Assembly: GCA_023548195.1 (NCBI GenBank) | Contig: JAJHZJ010000399.1 | Coordinates: 7,321,100-7,385,099, forward strand | Direction: 5' to 3' | Source: Bettongia penicillata ogilbyi | Taxonomy: Eukaryota > Chordata > Mammalia > Diprotodontia > Potoroidae | DNA: 64,000 nt | Part shown: piece after piece, positions 42,090-53,296 of the stretch | How the letters are laid out: every line of letters starts with the position of its first letter | How positions within the stretch are numbered: position 1 is the stretch's first letter | Program-made: the position numbers and the translations under genes | Notes under the pieces: generated by a model | What the model saw: only the letters and a program-made list of their open reading frames with translations | The model's database searches: none | What the model was told of the DNA's origin: nothing

Positions 42090-42185
42090 TCTCCCATTGG
42101 AATGTAAGGACTTTTGGAAACAGAAATCATTTTTGCTCTCTAGCAAAATGTATCTCTAGCACCTAGCACAGTGTTTAACTGACAG
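42090..42185 (+). mobile_element. L2 3' end
   Basis: GGAATGTAAGGACTTTTGGAAACAGAAATCATTTTTGC...TATCTCTAGCACCTAGCACAGTGTTT is a diverged match to the L2 3' end ('GTAAGCTCCTTGAGGGCAGGGA...CCCCAGCACCTAGCACAGTGCCT'). Confidence 0.7.
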
Positions 42186-42300
42186 AGGTGGGGAATCTGC
42201 AGCCTTGAGGAAATATGCAACCCTCTAGGTCTTCAAGTGTGGCCCTCTGACTGAATCCAAACTTCACAGAGTAAATTCCCTTAAAAAAGACTATGTGTGT
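42186..42300 (+). mobile_element. hAT-like DNA transposon end
   Basis: CAGAGGTGGGGAATCTGCAGCC...GGCCCTCTGACTGAATCCAAACTTCACAGA resembles a hAT (Charlie-type) element end starting CAGGGGTGGGGAACCTGCGGCC. The opposite inverted end was not found, so it is a fragment. Name from memory. Confidence 0.5.
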
Positions 42301-42839
42301 GCTACATATAGAAGGCATTTTAAATGATGTTTACAGGTTGATATTAAATTGAGTATTTTATTAGCTTCAAAATGTAAGTCTTATATATTCATGTGATTAT
42401 TTTATTATGCATAGTCTGGCTATCTCAAAAAGTTTGTAAAGTCTTCAAAAGCATAAATTACAAAACATTTTTTGAATATTCCCATAGTATCTAGAAGAAT
42501 ATTAGTCACAATGTATGTAACTAAAATATTTGTAGGATAAAAAGTAATATGACAAGCTAGAACAAGAAAAGAAAAGAGAGGAGGAGATGGGGAGAAGAGA
42601 GAAAGGAAGAGAAGAGGAAGGAAGAGAGAGAAAGAGAGAGGAAAGGGTAGAATACAATTATCATTATAAGACATCAATAGAAAGAAATCTGAATTTGGTG
42701 TCAGATAACAATGCTTCATAACCTGACTCTGTTGAGTATTCTCTGTGGAGCTTCAACCAAGTCATAGAATCATCTGACCCTCAGTTCTATCATTAGTAAA
42801 GTGAGGAATATATACATAGTTAAAGCAGATAGGTTGGCT

Positions 42840-43110
42840 GAATTGAAAGAACACTGGTTCTGGAGTCAGAGGTGTTCAATCTAATTCTCATCTCTGACGC
42901 TTACTACCTGACACCTTGGCAAAGATGTTTGACCTCCCTTTGCCCCACTTCCCTTAAGGACAAAATGAAATGGTGGAATTAGATGGCCCTGGAGGTTCCT
43001 TTGAATTCTAGAACTATGATTCTATGATAACTAAGACTATGGTATGCCTAAATCTATCCTGCCATGATTTTTAAAGTCCCTCCAAGCTCTAAATCTAAGA
43101 TCTTATGAAC
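42840..43110 (+). mobile_element. CORE-SINE (MIR/MAR1-like)
   Basis: GAACACTGGTTCTGGAGTCAGAGG..TCTGACGCTTACTACCTGAC..CTTGGCAAAGATGTTTGACCTC...GTGGAATTAGATGGCCCTGGAGGTTCC...CTATGATTCTATGA carries the promoter side, core and tail of the CORE-SINE families abundant in marsupials. A second tail-like piece (CCAAGCTCTAAATCTAAGATC) extends to about 43108. Confidence 0.75.
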
Positions 43111-44815
43111 ATCTGTCTATAGAACATTGAGATTTTAAAAAATATTTTCCAAGCAAACTCTGTGAAGTGTTAGAAAATATAAGTATCAAATCTTCCAGAT
43201 GATTAAGTGAGGTTCACAGAATTTATTGTAACTAGTCCATGGTATCTCTTAATTAGCATTTGTTTATATGAAAATTAATGGTTCTGAAAAGAATCGGTAG
43301 GAATAGTTCAGTGATCAGTGACTTCTTTACTTTGGATATCTTCTATCACCACTGGGGTTCAATGTGATTGCAAAGGGTTTAATAAAAGTTTGAAAATCTT
43401 TGCTTTGTCAGTTAGACTATTGCCTAATGGAAGTAACTTCATTTTTTTAAGCAAACATTTAAGATCACATTACTTGCCCCTGACATCATTTTTATTTTGT
43501 TTTGTTTTTTTTAAACTAAGGACTTGTCATTTACCAAGTTCACAGGAGTATTATGTGCATTAATGAGATAAATTCTGTAAATTACTCTGGGATCCTTTGA
43601 GACAAATCCTCAATAAGGGAAGATTATTGTTATTATCATCCAGAGATCGCTTTTCTTTTTCATTTCACAATCCTATTTGGGAAGCATCAAATATATCTGG
43701 ACATCTGTTCTTGTGAATTTGCACATCTCATTCCACAGATGAAACAGCTTTCATTCTATTATTGTGTGTTTCAGTACTCATTAAGTGAGAATAAGGCCCA
43801 AGGGCTCTTGATGGAGTGCTTGGGCACAAAAGAAATTATTGTCTGTGTGAATATCAAATCCAAACAGTTGGCAATTTTAAAAAAAGTCTTTAAAGATAGA
43901 AATTTTTCTTCAGAGGATAAAATATTTGGCATTTGGGAATTAACTTACCATAACCTGACTGATTTGATCCTCCAAATCTCCACTCCCTCATCCTTACACT
44001 CCCAAGACACTGTCAGATTGACTTGAACTCTTTGGAAAGCTTAGTATGACTTTAAAGAAAGTTTGACACTTCTGTTTGCTAATAACTAAAAAGAAAACTG
44101 AACTAATGTTTCAGGTTGTCAAATATTAATTCATTAACCCAGATAACCAAAAAGTAGTTTAAAAAACATATCTTTTCTAAAGCTCACATTCCTGGAATAT
44201 CTCTAACCCAACACCCAATTTTGACTTATCTCTGAATATACAAGAGAAAATCCTGGAGTTGGAAAGGAAGAAAATGAAGCAGGGAACACAGTGTTTAGGA
44301 AGAAAATTAAGGATTTTACTCAGCAGGAGGTCACAGACAGTTTGAGTTTATTCACCCAAAGGATGGGAGAAATGTTAATACCTTGGATAGTGAGAATCAG
44401 TGTTGAAGGGGCTGAGGAGTTTCAATAGATGTCTTAGATTGCTTGAAATTTACAGGTATCAATCAGATTGCTTTTTGCACAGCAAGCTTTTAGAGATTAC
44501 AATATTCAAGCAAGTAACTACACGACAAATCAGTTAGCTTTGAGAAGTATGCAACAAGCAGTATCCTATTGATTCTCTGTGGCCCAGTGGAAATAGACCC
44601 AGATATTCACTTAGTGATTCTATGAGAAAGTTAAAGGAAGAGGAATGAAGATAATGATTTAATGATCTCATAATGATTTAAAACACAAACACTGTGATAT
44701 GCTCTTAGTGGATCCTTTAGGAACATAATAGGGAAAATGACTACTCCTGTTTACAAGCACCAAGTTTTGACTTTACTAATTGGGAAATGTAGGATTCCTT
44801 TCACCTAGGAACTTC
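43111..44815. other. Probably unique non-coding sequence
   Basis: This is the longest stretch in the window without a repeat I recognise. Open frames are short (the longest is 95 codons at 43739-44026, plus) and show no domain. No splice-bounded exon could be argued. Confidence 0.5.
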
Positions 44816-45262
44816 TTGGGTAGAAGGTCTTGACCAGCAAGACCCTCATCTCAGAAGCAATGAATGAGGTGGGAGGCAGGATGTAAGGCAACTCCGTTTA
44901 TTCAGCTGAGAATCAGGGATTTTAAAGGCTGTAACCACAATCACATGCAGGCTGAGCTCATCCCATTACTTCACCATCTCATGACTTACCCACGTCCTTG
45001 TGCCCGAAGCAAGTAACGAAGCTTATCTTGCTCCTGAATCTAGTTCCTGAGTTCCCAGACCCAATTGCAACTTTTCTGCAAAGAACATCAGTATCTGCAG
45101 GAACATCAGGTTCCAGCATCATGGAGAGCTTCTGCCAGGGTTTGTGTGCAAACACAAGTCCCACTGGAACAGGCTTTGCCTCAGCTATGACCTTGATCAC
45201 AGGACTTGCACTCCCCTTAGACCTCTACAGGAAAATAGGGAACCCTTTTTTGTAGGTACTAG
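44816..45262 (-). mobile_element. Class I (ERV1-like) solo LTR
   Basis: On the minus strand: a TATA-like TTTAAAATCCC, about 25 bp later GCTGAATAAACGG (polyadenylation signal), then CACCTCATTCATTGCTTCTGAGATGAGGGTC. This arrangement and the 'CTCATTCATTGCTTC' block are typical of gammaretrovirus-like LTRs. No internal viral sequence adjoins it. Boundaries are approximate. Confidence 0.55.
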
Positions 45263-45324
45263 GCAAGATTTCACAGTTAAGTGATGTGGAGTCCTGGGGA
45301 AAAGATAAATTTCCGTTTGAAAAA

Positions 45325-47869
45325 TATTTATTTATTTATTTTTAGCTATCAACAGACACTTCCATGAAATTTTGAGTTCAAAATTTTCTCCCCACTTCTC
45401 TCCTCCACTAGCCCCAAGACAGCATGCATTCTTATTGTCACTTGCCCAAATCTGTCTTCCTTTCTTATCACACCCCCCCTGCCTTCTCTTATCCCTACTT
45501 CTCTATTTTCTTGTAGGCAAAATAGATTTCTGTACCCCATTGTTTCTATATCTTATTTCCCAATTGCATGTAAAAACAATTTTTAACATGCTTTTTTTAA
45601 AAACCGAATTCCAACTACTCTCCCTTGCTCCCTCTCCAACCATTCCCACTGAGAAGGCAAGCAATATAATATAGGTTATACATGTGTAGTTATGCAAAAC
45701 ATTTCCATAGCAATCATATTGTGAAAAACTAGCTACATTTCCCTCCCTCCTATCCTGCCTTCCATTTATGCTATTCTCTCTTTTGACCCGACCTCTCCTC
45801 AAAAGCATATACTTCTAATTACCCACTCCTTCTATCTGCCTTCCTTTCTATCATTACCCCCAGGCCCTCTTATTCGCTACCCCCCTACTTTCCTGTAATG
45901 TAAGATTGAATTTCATACCAAATTGCGCGTGCATGTTGTTCCCTCCTTAAGCCAAATGGAATGAGAGCAAGGTTCACGTTTTCCCTCTCACCTCCCCCTT
46001 TTTCCCTCCATTGAAAAGCCTTTATCTTGCTTTTTTTCTGTCAGATAATTTACCCTATTCTATTTTTTCCTTTCTCCTCCCAATACATTCCTCTTTGATG
46101 ACTTAATTTTTTTTAGATATCGTCCCTACCTATTCCACTCACCCTGTGCCCTCTATCTATATGTATATAATCCCCCTAGCTACCCTAATAGTGAGAAAAG
46201 CCTCAAGAGTTACAAATATTAACTTTCCAGGTAGGAATGTAAATAGTTTGAATTTAGTAATTCCCTTATGATTTCTATTTCCTGTTTACCTTTTCATGCT
46301 TGGGTTTGAAAGTCAAATTTTCCATTCATCTCTGGTATTTTCAACAAGAATGCTTGGAAATTCTCTAGTTCCTTGAAGTTCCATTTTTCCCCTGAACTAT
46401 TATACTCAGTTCTGCTGGGTAGAGATTACAATATGGGTAGATACTTCTTCCTTTTTATCCGAGCTCTTTTGACCTCTGGAATATCATATTTTAAGCCCTG
46501 CAATTCCTTAATGTAGAAGCTGCTAGATCTTGTGCTATCCTGATTGCATTTCCATAATACTTGAATTGTTTACCTCTGGCTGCTTGCAATATTTTTTTCC
46601 TAGATCGTGAAATTCTGGAATTTGACTACAATTTTCCTAGGAGTTTTCCTTTGGGGATCTCTTTGAGGAGGTATTCTGTAAATTTTTTTCAACATCTGTT
46701 TTACCCTCTGGTTTTAGAATTTCATGGCAGTTTCAAGATAATTTCTTGAAAGAAGATGTCTAGGCTCCTCTTTTGATCATGGCTTTCTGGTAGTGCAATA
46801 ATTTTTATATTTTTTCTCCTGGGTCTATTTTCCAGGTCACTTGTTTTTCCAACGAGATATTCCACATTGTCTACTTTCTAGCCCATTCCTTTAGTTTTGT
46901 TTCATAACTTATTGATTTTTCTTTCAGTCATTAGCTTCCATCTACTCTATTCTAAACGTCAAGGAATTATTTTTTCAGTGAGCCTTTGGACCCCCTTTTC
47001 TATTTGGCCATTTCTGCTTTTTATGGCATTATTTTCCTCATTGACTTTTTGGATCTCTCTTATCATTTGGGTTAGTCTATTTTTTTAAGAATTATTTTCT
47101 TTAGCATTTTTGGGTCCCCTTTAGCAAGTAGTTGACTCGTTTTTCAAGACTTTTTTGCATGACCCTCATTTCTCTTCCCAATTTTTGGTCTACTTTTCTT
47201 ACTTGATTATCAAAATCTTTTTGAGTTCTTTGTAACCTGAGACCAATTAACATTTTCCTTGAAGGCTTTGGATGTAGGAGCTCTGACTTTGCTGTCTTCT
47301 GTTTGTATCCTTTGTCTTCCTTGTCACCAAAAGATTCTGTAGTTTGATTCTTTTTCCAGTTTTTGCTAATTTTCTCAACTTTCACTTGACTTTTGACCTC
47401 TTTATCAAGGTAGTTCTCTGCTTCCAATGGGGTTGTGGCATGTACAGTCAGTTGCTTGACACCGCCCCCCTATAATCTGTGGGCCTACAGCTCCAGAAAC
47501 AGTTACTACCTTTGCCTCTGCCTCTGCCCCTGCGGGTTTCTCCTCCCCAGGGTCCTCCATCCCCTTTCCTAGAGCTGAGATCCAACCACTCTACTCTCTC
47601 ATATAGGTCCCACATGTTTGTCCCACTGACCTTCCAATTTATCCTCAGCGTTTTAGGGTCATGAAGTCTGGAAGCTGCCACAGGTGCCTGAGATTCAGTC
47701 CCCCCAAGGCCTGCTCAAGCCCCATCTGTGCTGGTTTGGCCCACACTACACTGTGCTCTGCTCCCAACATAGTGCAATAGACCATTCCTGGTGACCTTCC
47801 AAGCTGTCTTGGGCTAGAAATTTGCTTCATCTCCTCATTCTGTGAGTTTTGTAGCTCCAGAGTTTGTTT

Positions 47870-47872
<3 letters not shown>
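45325..47872 (-). mobile_element. HAL1-type element K, old
   Basis: On the minus strand: 5' UTR (47872-47400), ORF1 (about 47380-46300), then about 970 bp of purine-rich 3' sequence ending at 45325 (AAATAAATAAATAAATATTT-like). No ORF2. The 5' UTR shares CCCACAGATTATAGGG and CAAACTCTGGAGCTACAAA blocks with elements F and H. The 5' end is replaced by a long CT/AT microsatellite. Confidence 0.8.
46300..47380 (-). pseudogene. HAL1 ORF1 remnant (element K)
   Basis: The N-terminal frame reads NWKKNQTTESFGDKEDKGYKQ, then coiled coil QVRKVDQKLGREMRVMQKS. Later blocks include RRM entry DLENRPRRK-like sequence near 46830 and the C-terminal LAASTLRN-like region near 46515. Multiple frame breaks. The initiating ATG of younger copies is not present at the equivalent place. 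Confidence 0.75.
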
Positions 47873-47963
<91 letters not shown>

Positions 47964-48053
47964 TATGTATGTATATGTATATATAATATATGTATATATG
48001 TGTATATATGTATATATTATATATATATTATTTATATATATATATATATATGT
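47873..48053. repeat. (CT)n(AT)n compound microsatellite
   Basis: A pure CT run of about 40 bases continues into AT/TATATG repeats. It lies exactly at the truncated 5' end of HAL1 K. The overlapping 87-codon frame is a repeat artefact. Confidence 0.95.
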
Positions 48054-48149
48054 AAAGCAGATTAAAGCAATTCACAAAAGAATTAAATTTCTCATATCAA
48101 TTTGACCGTAACTTGGAAAAGTGGATCAAATATTGTAACTAAGGCACTC

Positions 48150-48265
48150 ATACTGGGACAGAGGCCTGCTTTATAAATGGAAACCTTGATAAGTTTAGAC
48201 ATGGAACTTCCATCACCATCATAGGACTGGGGAGGACTGAAGTATCAGCTACAAGTCAAACCAAA
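48150..48265 (+). pseudogene. ERV-L-like protease fragment (plus)
   Basis: Plus-strand translation gives NLDKFRHGTSITIIGL, matching the block in the protease remnant at 9564-9821. The active-site end is missing. It is joined directly to RT sequence at 48266, so an internal deletion removed the rest of protease and most of RT, as in the minus copy. Confidence 0.7.
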
Positions 48266-48470
48266 GATGAAAATTGGCCAGCTCAAACCATAAATTTTTG
48301 GTTATACAGTGGAATAAGGGGATGTGAGATATTACCTATACCAAAAAAAGATTCAGGATTGTTATATCCCCCTCCAGTAAGAAAGAGGTCCAAAAGTTTA
48401 TAGAATTATTTGGATATCAGCAACATCACATATAGCATCTAGGAAAAATTTCAAATACCCTTACATAAAA
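48266..48470 (+). pseudogene. ERV-L-like reverse transcriptase fragment (plus)
   Basis: Plus-strand frames show GPAQTINFW, then GIQWNKG and FIELFGYQQHH, the same thumb-region blocks as the minus copy at 9060-9520. Frameshifted and short. It ends at an LTR of opposite orientation. Confidence 0.75.
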
Positions 48471-48479
48471 TTGCTAGGA

Positions 48480-48986
48480 AAAAGTGTGAATTTGATCTGG
48501 GACTTGGGCAGAGTTAAGCCATGAATATCCCTCCACAATTCTAAATTGCAAAGTATCACAGACTCTACAGACAGAAGACAGAACCAAAACATTTTTTCAG
48601 ACTCCAGAAAGCCAAATCCATCATCGGAGTAAAGATCTATACACAATAACAATGCAGAGAACAACACCATTCCCAAGTCTCCCCCTGCTAGGATTCCCTC
48701 AAACCAGGTCCTTTAAATGAATCACAAGATGGCATCCCTTAAAGAAATCACAAACTGTCTTGACTTAAACAAAATTCCCTTCTCACACTCACAGTCAGCT
48801 GTGGACTTCCCTGAATCCTTCAATTCTGATTGCTCTCACCAATTTTTTTCTCAGCTCTACTTTAACTCTGCCTCTTTCTGTTCCACTCATTCAGCAAACT
48901 TCTCCCACTGTAAGCTTCCATGTGATTCAGGTAGGTCACATGGCTTATTAATGAATATAAATATCTCCCAATTTAAATTACCATTA
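48480..48986 (-). mobile_element. ERV-L-like LTR (minus)
   Basis: On the minus strand: AATGGTAATTTAAATTGGGAGAT, GCCATGTGACCTACCTGAATCACATGG, AGCAGGGGGAGACTTGGG, and GATTTGGCTTTCTGGAGTCTGAAAAAATGTT, where AATAAA has become AAAAAA. It contains most of an LTR, truncated at the U3 start near 48986, and lies between plus-strand pol and a plus-strand LTR tail. Confidence 0.8.
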
Positions 48987-48987
48987 T

Positions 48988-49120
48988 AGGCTTTCTGGTG
49001 TCTGAATAAAAGTTTTTCTTCTCCCTTCTATATGGAGAGTCTGTCATACTTTATGATTCTGAACTATGCCTGCATATTCATAGTTGTCCTTTGTGCTATG
49101 AATATTGCCTGGGCCATACA
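48988..49120 (+). mobile_element. ERV-L-like LTR 3' tail (plus)
   Basis: GGCTTTCTGGTGTCTGAATAAAAGTTTTTC, TATATGGAGAGTCTGTC and ATATTCATAG match the R-U5 part of plus LTRs at 58245-58363 and 59915-60044. It abuts the inverted LTR without any U3. Confidence 0.8.
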
Positions 49121-49124
49121 TTAT

Positions 49125-49690
49125 ATCACAACTTGTTTAGCCATTCCCTAATTAATGGACATCCCCTCAATTTCTAATTCTTTACCCACAGAAAAGACCT
49201 GCTACGAATATTTTTGCACATTTTTGTCCTTTTTATTTTTGTTTTTTTTTTTTTTTTTATGTCTTTTGGGATACATACTTTGTAGTGGTACTGTTAGGTC
49301 AAAGGGTATGGGTGTTTATTAACCTTTTGGCCAAATTGCGGCACAATGGTTGAATCAATTCAAAACGCCACTAATAGTGCATTAACATCTTGGGTTTTTT
49401 TTTTTTTTTATCTCTTCCAATATTTGCCATTTACCTTTTCTATCCTAATAGACAATCTAATAGGTATGAGGAAGTACCTCGGAATTTTTAAATTTGCATT
49501 TCTCCAACCAATAATAAGAGTATTTTTTTTCATATGGCTATAGCTTGGTTTGATAACTTCATATGAAAGCTAATTATACTTTTTTAATTATTCATCAACT
49601 GGGAAGAGCTCCTTTTTTCATAAATTTTATTCAGTTCTCTATGTTTGAGAAATGAGGCTTTTATCAGAGAAACTTGCTTCAAAATTTTTT
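49125..49690 (-). pseudogene. L1 ORF2 C-terminal remnant
   Basis: Minus-strand sequence parallels 32220-32790 of the full-length L1: GGGAATGGCTAAACAAG (the 'EWLNKLWY' region), ATACCCTTTGACC and AGGTACTTCCTCATACC blocks. Degraded by T-runs near 49245 and 49396. Immediately upstream on the same strand is HAL1-type post-ORF1 sequence rather than the rest of ORF2. Confidence 0.7.
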
Positions 49691-50390
49691 TACAGTTACT
49701 AGTACTAACTGCATTTCTTCCATCCTATTCCCCATATCCCCATTACCTCCCACCTCCCTCTCCTTTCACCTTGTCACTCCTCAAAAGTGCATTGTTTCTG
49801 ACTACCCCCTCCGCCAATCTGCCCCCCTTTCTATCACCCCTTCTTCTCTTATCACTTTCCCCTCCTACTTTCCTATGGAGTAAAAAAGATTTCCACATAC
49901 AATTGCTTGGGAATATTATTCTATCCTTGAACCAATTCTGATGAGAGTAAGCTTCACTCATTCCCCCTCACCTTGCCCTTCTTTCCCATCCCATGTTAAA
50001 GCTTTGTCTCGAATCTTTTATGTTAGGTAATATAACCCATTCTACTTCTCCCTTTCTCCTTCTCCCAGTACATTCCTGTCTCACCTTTTAATTTTTTTTT
50101 TGTCTTCCCTTCATATTAAACTCACACCTGTGCCCTCTATCTATATATATACTCCTTTTAACTACCTTGATAATTAGAATGTCTTATAAGTTGCAAATAT
50201 GATCTTCCCCACATAGGAACATAAACAGTTCAGCCTTATTAATTCCCTTAAGATTTCGCTTTTCTATTTATGATTTTATTCTTCTCTTGAGTATTATATT
50301 TGACAGTCAGATTCAGATTTTCTATTCAGCTGTGACTTTTTCTTCAAAAATGCTTGAAAGTGCTCTATCTCATTTCTCACATTACATTAT
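49691..50390 (-). mobile_element. HAL1-type post-ORF1 sequence and ORF1 end
   Basis: Minus-strand order: ORF1 C-terminal end near 50390-50290 (AGAGCACTTTCAAGCATTTTTGAAGAAAAAG, then AAATCTGAATCTGACTGTCAA), AACTGTTTATGTTCC, then the purine-rich spacer with AGGTGAGGGGGAATGAG as in other HAL1 3' regions. It is continuous with an ORF2 C-terminus at 49690. Confidence 0.65.
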
Positions 50391-50464
50391 GATACGTTAG
50401 ATATGTTATAATATCTACTACCAAGGTTTAAAAGTCTATTATAGGTTTAAATAACTAAGAAAGA

Positions 50465-50499
<35 letters not shown>

Positions 50500-50861
50500 T
50501 GTGGGTGTGTGTGTGTGTGCTGTCTGGATCACTGAAAGAAGTACCATGGTCATATTTATTTATAAACATAGATGAGAACCTAGGACTGAAGCTTCTTAGC
50601 GATTCATGTTATAGGTAAAAATAAGAGTGGTGATTCAGAAAAGGACACTGGAAAGTACTATACAATAGCAGATGAATAATGAAAAGGGAATGTCATGAAA
50701 ATTTTTGGAGGAAGGAAGAGGTAGACAATTATTTTAAATGCCATATGAGAGAATAGAAAGGGTAGTGTTATTTTTTTTAAATATAGAGTATAATAATACT
50801 ATACACTATAGTATAGCTTGATGGAAAACATGCTGGAATTACAATCAAGAAAACTTAAGGA
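50391..50861. other. Unassigned non-coding sequence with TG microsatellite
   Basis: A TG repeat occupies about 50469-50520. The rest is AT-rich with no recognised gene or repeat. Confidence 0.5.
50469..50520. repeat. (TG)n microsatellite
   Basis: Nearly pure TG repeat with two GGG-type interruptions. It is not obviously part of a HAL1. Confidence 0.95.
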
Positions 50862-52620
50862 GTGGTGGAGTCAAGATGGCAGAACAGAAGGATGGACCTG
50901 TAGAAGCTTCCTACACAGCCCATAAAATACCTATAAAAGTGACTATAAACAAATTCTAGGCAACAGAAGTCACAAAACTAGAGTGAAAGAGATTTCCAGG
51001 ACAAGACAGCTTGGAATACTGACAGGAAAGCAACAGGTTGGGAGGGGAGCTTAGCCTTGTCTTAGCAGCTCCACGCAGCAGGGACAGGATCAGAGCAGGC
51101 TTCAGGGTGCCACTGGCAGCATTCTCAGTTCCCAGTTTGCTAAATTCACAGACAGTAGACAGCTTCAAAGTCAGTGAGAAAGCTCCTTCACCTGGGTGAG
51201 AAGGGAATGCAGCCTGATTCTGCAGGCATCAGCCACTGCAGTGGCAGCATCCATTTTTGGAGAACTGAGCTTTAAGACCCTGGGGGAACTGAGCACCTGA
51301 TCTATATATCAACCCTGAGTGGCAGTCCTGGGGTGAGGAGGGACACTGAGTGATGGAACTTGTGGAGGTTCTGGATAGTGAATCCTACTCACAGACCCTG
51401 GGCAGAAGGGTGCTTATGGTTGCTCTCAGACAAGAGAGCAGGCCAGGAGAGGAGGAAACACTCCTTCATTAATTGTGTCACCCTGGAGGAAATGAGAAAT
51501 CACAGGTCTCCAGAGTATTCCTTCCTTTTGATAAAAGACTCAAAAGCCAAGTAACTGTCTGGAAAAATGCTCAAAAAAGGGAAAAAAACTAAGACTATAA
51601 AAGACTACTTTCTTGGTGAATGGGTATTTTCATCCATCGTTTTGGATAAGTCAGAATAATACATAACATCAAAAGAAGACCTAAAAGGCAAGGCTTCTGC
51701 ATGCAAAACCTCCAAAATAAATATGCAATAGTCTCAGGTCATGAAAGAGCTCAAAAAGGATTTTGAAAATCAAGTAAGAGAAGTGAAGGAAGAATTGGGA
51801 GAGAAATGAGAGCAATACAAGAAAATCATGAAAAGCAAGTCAACAGCTAGTTAAAGGAGACCCAAAAACTGCTGAAGAAAATATTGCTTTTAAAAATAGG
51901 CTAACTCAAATGACAAAAAGTGTCCCAAAAGTCAATGAGGAAAAGAATGATTTAAAAAACAGAATTAGTTAAATGGAAAAGGAAGTTCAAAACTCACTGA
52001 AAATATTGTTATTTAATAATTAGAATGGAACAGATGGAAGGTAATGATTTCATGAGAAACCAAGAAATTACAAAACAAAACCAAAAGAATAAAAACAAAG
52101 AAGATAACATAAAATAACTCATTGAAAATAGAAGGAAATTGATAAATAGGTCCAGGAGAGAAAAATTAAAAATCTTTGGATGACCTGAAAGTCATGATAA
52201 ATAAAAAGCCTAGACATCATTTTTCATGGAATTATCAAGGAAAACTGCCCCTATATTCTAGAACCAAAAGGTAAAATAAATATCAAAGGAATTCATCAAA
52301 CACCTCCTTTAAAAGATTCAAAAAGAATAATTCCTAGGAATATTGTAGCCAAATTCCAGAGTTTTCAGGTCAAGGAGAAAATATTGCAAGCAGCTAGAAA
52401 GAAACAGTTGGAGTATTGTGTAAATTCAGTCAGGACAACACAAGATCCAACAACTTCTACCGTAAGGGATTAAAGGGCTTGAAATGTGATATTCGTGAAG
52501 TCAGAGGAACTAGGATTAAAGACAAGAATCACCTAAATCAGCAAAACTGAGTATAACACTTCAGGATAAAAAATGGTCATTCAATGAAATAGAGGACTTT
52601 CAAGCATTCTTGATGAAAAT
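50862..52620 (+). mobile_element. HAL1-type element L (5' UTR and ORF1)
   Basis: It begins GGTGGAGTCAAGATGGCAGAACAG at 50864 with a full leader (CTATAAACAAATTCTAGGCAACAG, GGTGCCACTGGCAGC). ORF1 runs from ATG 51567 to about 52620. Its last codons and 3' region are absent because element M starts there. ORF1 has many stops and indels. Confidence 0.8.
51567..52620 (+). pseudogene. HAL1 ORF1 remnant (element L)
   Basis: ATGCTCAAAAAAGGGAAAAAAAC start, degraded coiled coil, RRM entry with GTCCAGGAGAGAAAAATTAAAAATC and C-terminal block CCTAGGAATATTGTAGCC, then GAAAATATTGCAAGCAGCTAG. Ends in the final helix region (GACTTTCAAGCATTCTTGATGAAAAT) where the next element begins. No long frame survives. 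Confidence 0.75.
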
Positions 52621-53296
52621 ACCAGAGGGGAGGTGGAGCCAAGAGGGCAGAGTAGAAAGACACATATACTCTAGCACTCCCTTCACAGCCCACAAAATAC
52701 TTGTAAAAAATGGTTCTCAACATATTCTACAGCAGCAGAAGCCACATGTAGACAGTGAAAAAGATTTCCAGCCAAGGGTAACCTCAAATACCAAGAGGAA
52801 AGGCCTATCCCACAGGACGCTGAGCAGAGCAGAACCCAGTCTTGGTCACATGACATGGGGAGGAACAGCACCAGAATAGGCCTCGGGGGCAGAATTCCCA
52901 GCAGGGAATGTCCCAGATCCCTCAACCCATAAGCAACAAAGAAAGCTTCAAAGGTCAGTGTGGGAGGGATTTCTGAATGGACAGGAGGGGAGCAGAGTGC
53001 CCCTAGAACTAAGCCCAGGTGGCAGCAGAGGCAGCAGCAGCAGCAGTGGGCAGCAGCAGGCAGCTTTGGTGGCCACAGAAGCAGCCTGGGTCCATTGACC
53101 AATTGGCTCCTCTGAGAGAATTGAGCAGAGCATCTGAATCCCAGCCCTCGGAGGTGGCCCCTCCCCTGCCTAAAGCCCCTGGGAGAATTGAGCAGCTGAT
53201 CTGACCTCAGCCCTGAGCATGGTCCTGGGGGGAGGAGGAGCACTAGGGACCCTGCTTTTGACAAAGGATTCAGAAGTCAAGTAACTGGCTGGAAAA

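Noticed and set aside
43739..44026. 95-codon plus frame in the most unique part of the window
   Set aside because: No known motif and AT-rich composition; no support as an exon. It would need a protein search.
47842..48105. Frame with long SLSLSL and YIYIYI runs
   Set aside because: Translation of the (CT)n(AT)n repeat.
52683..53264. 193-codon minus frame with a Cys cluster as a possible new gene
   Set aside because: It is antisense to the leader of HAL1 M, and the Cys run comes from a GCA/GCAGCAG repeat. Kept only as an antisense-frame observation.
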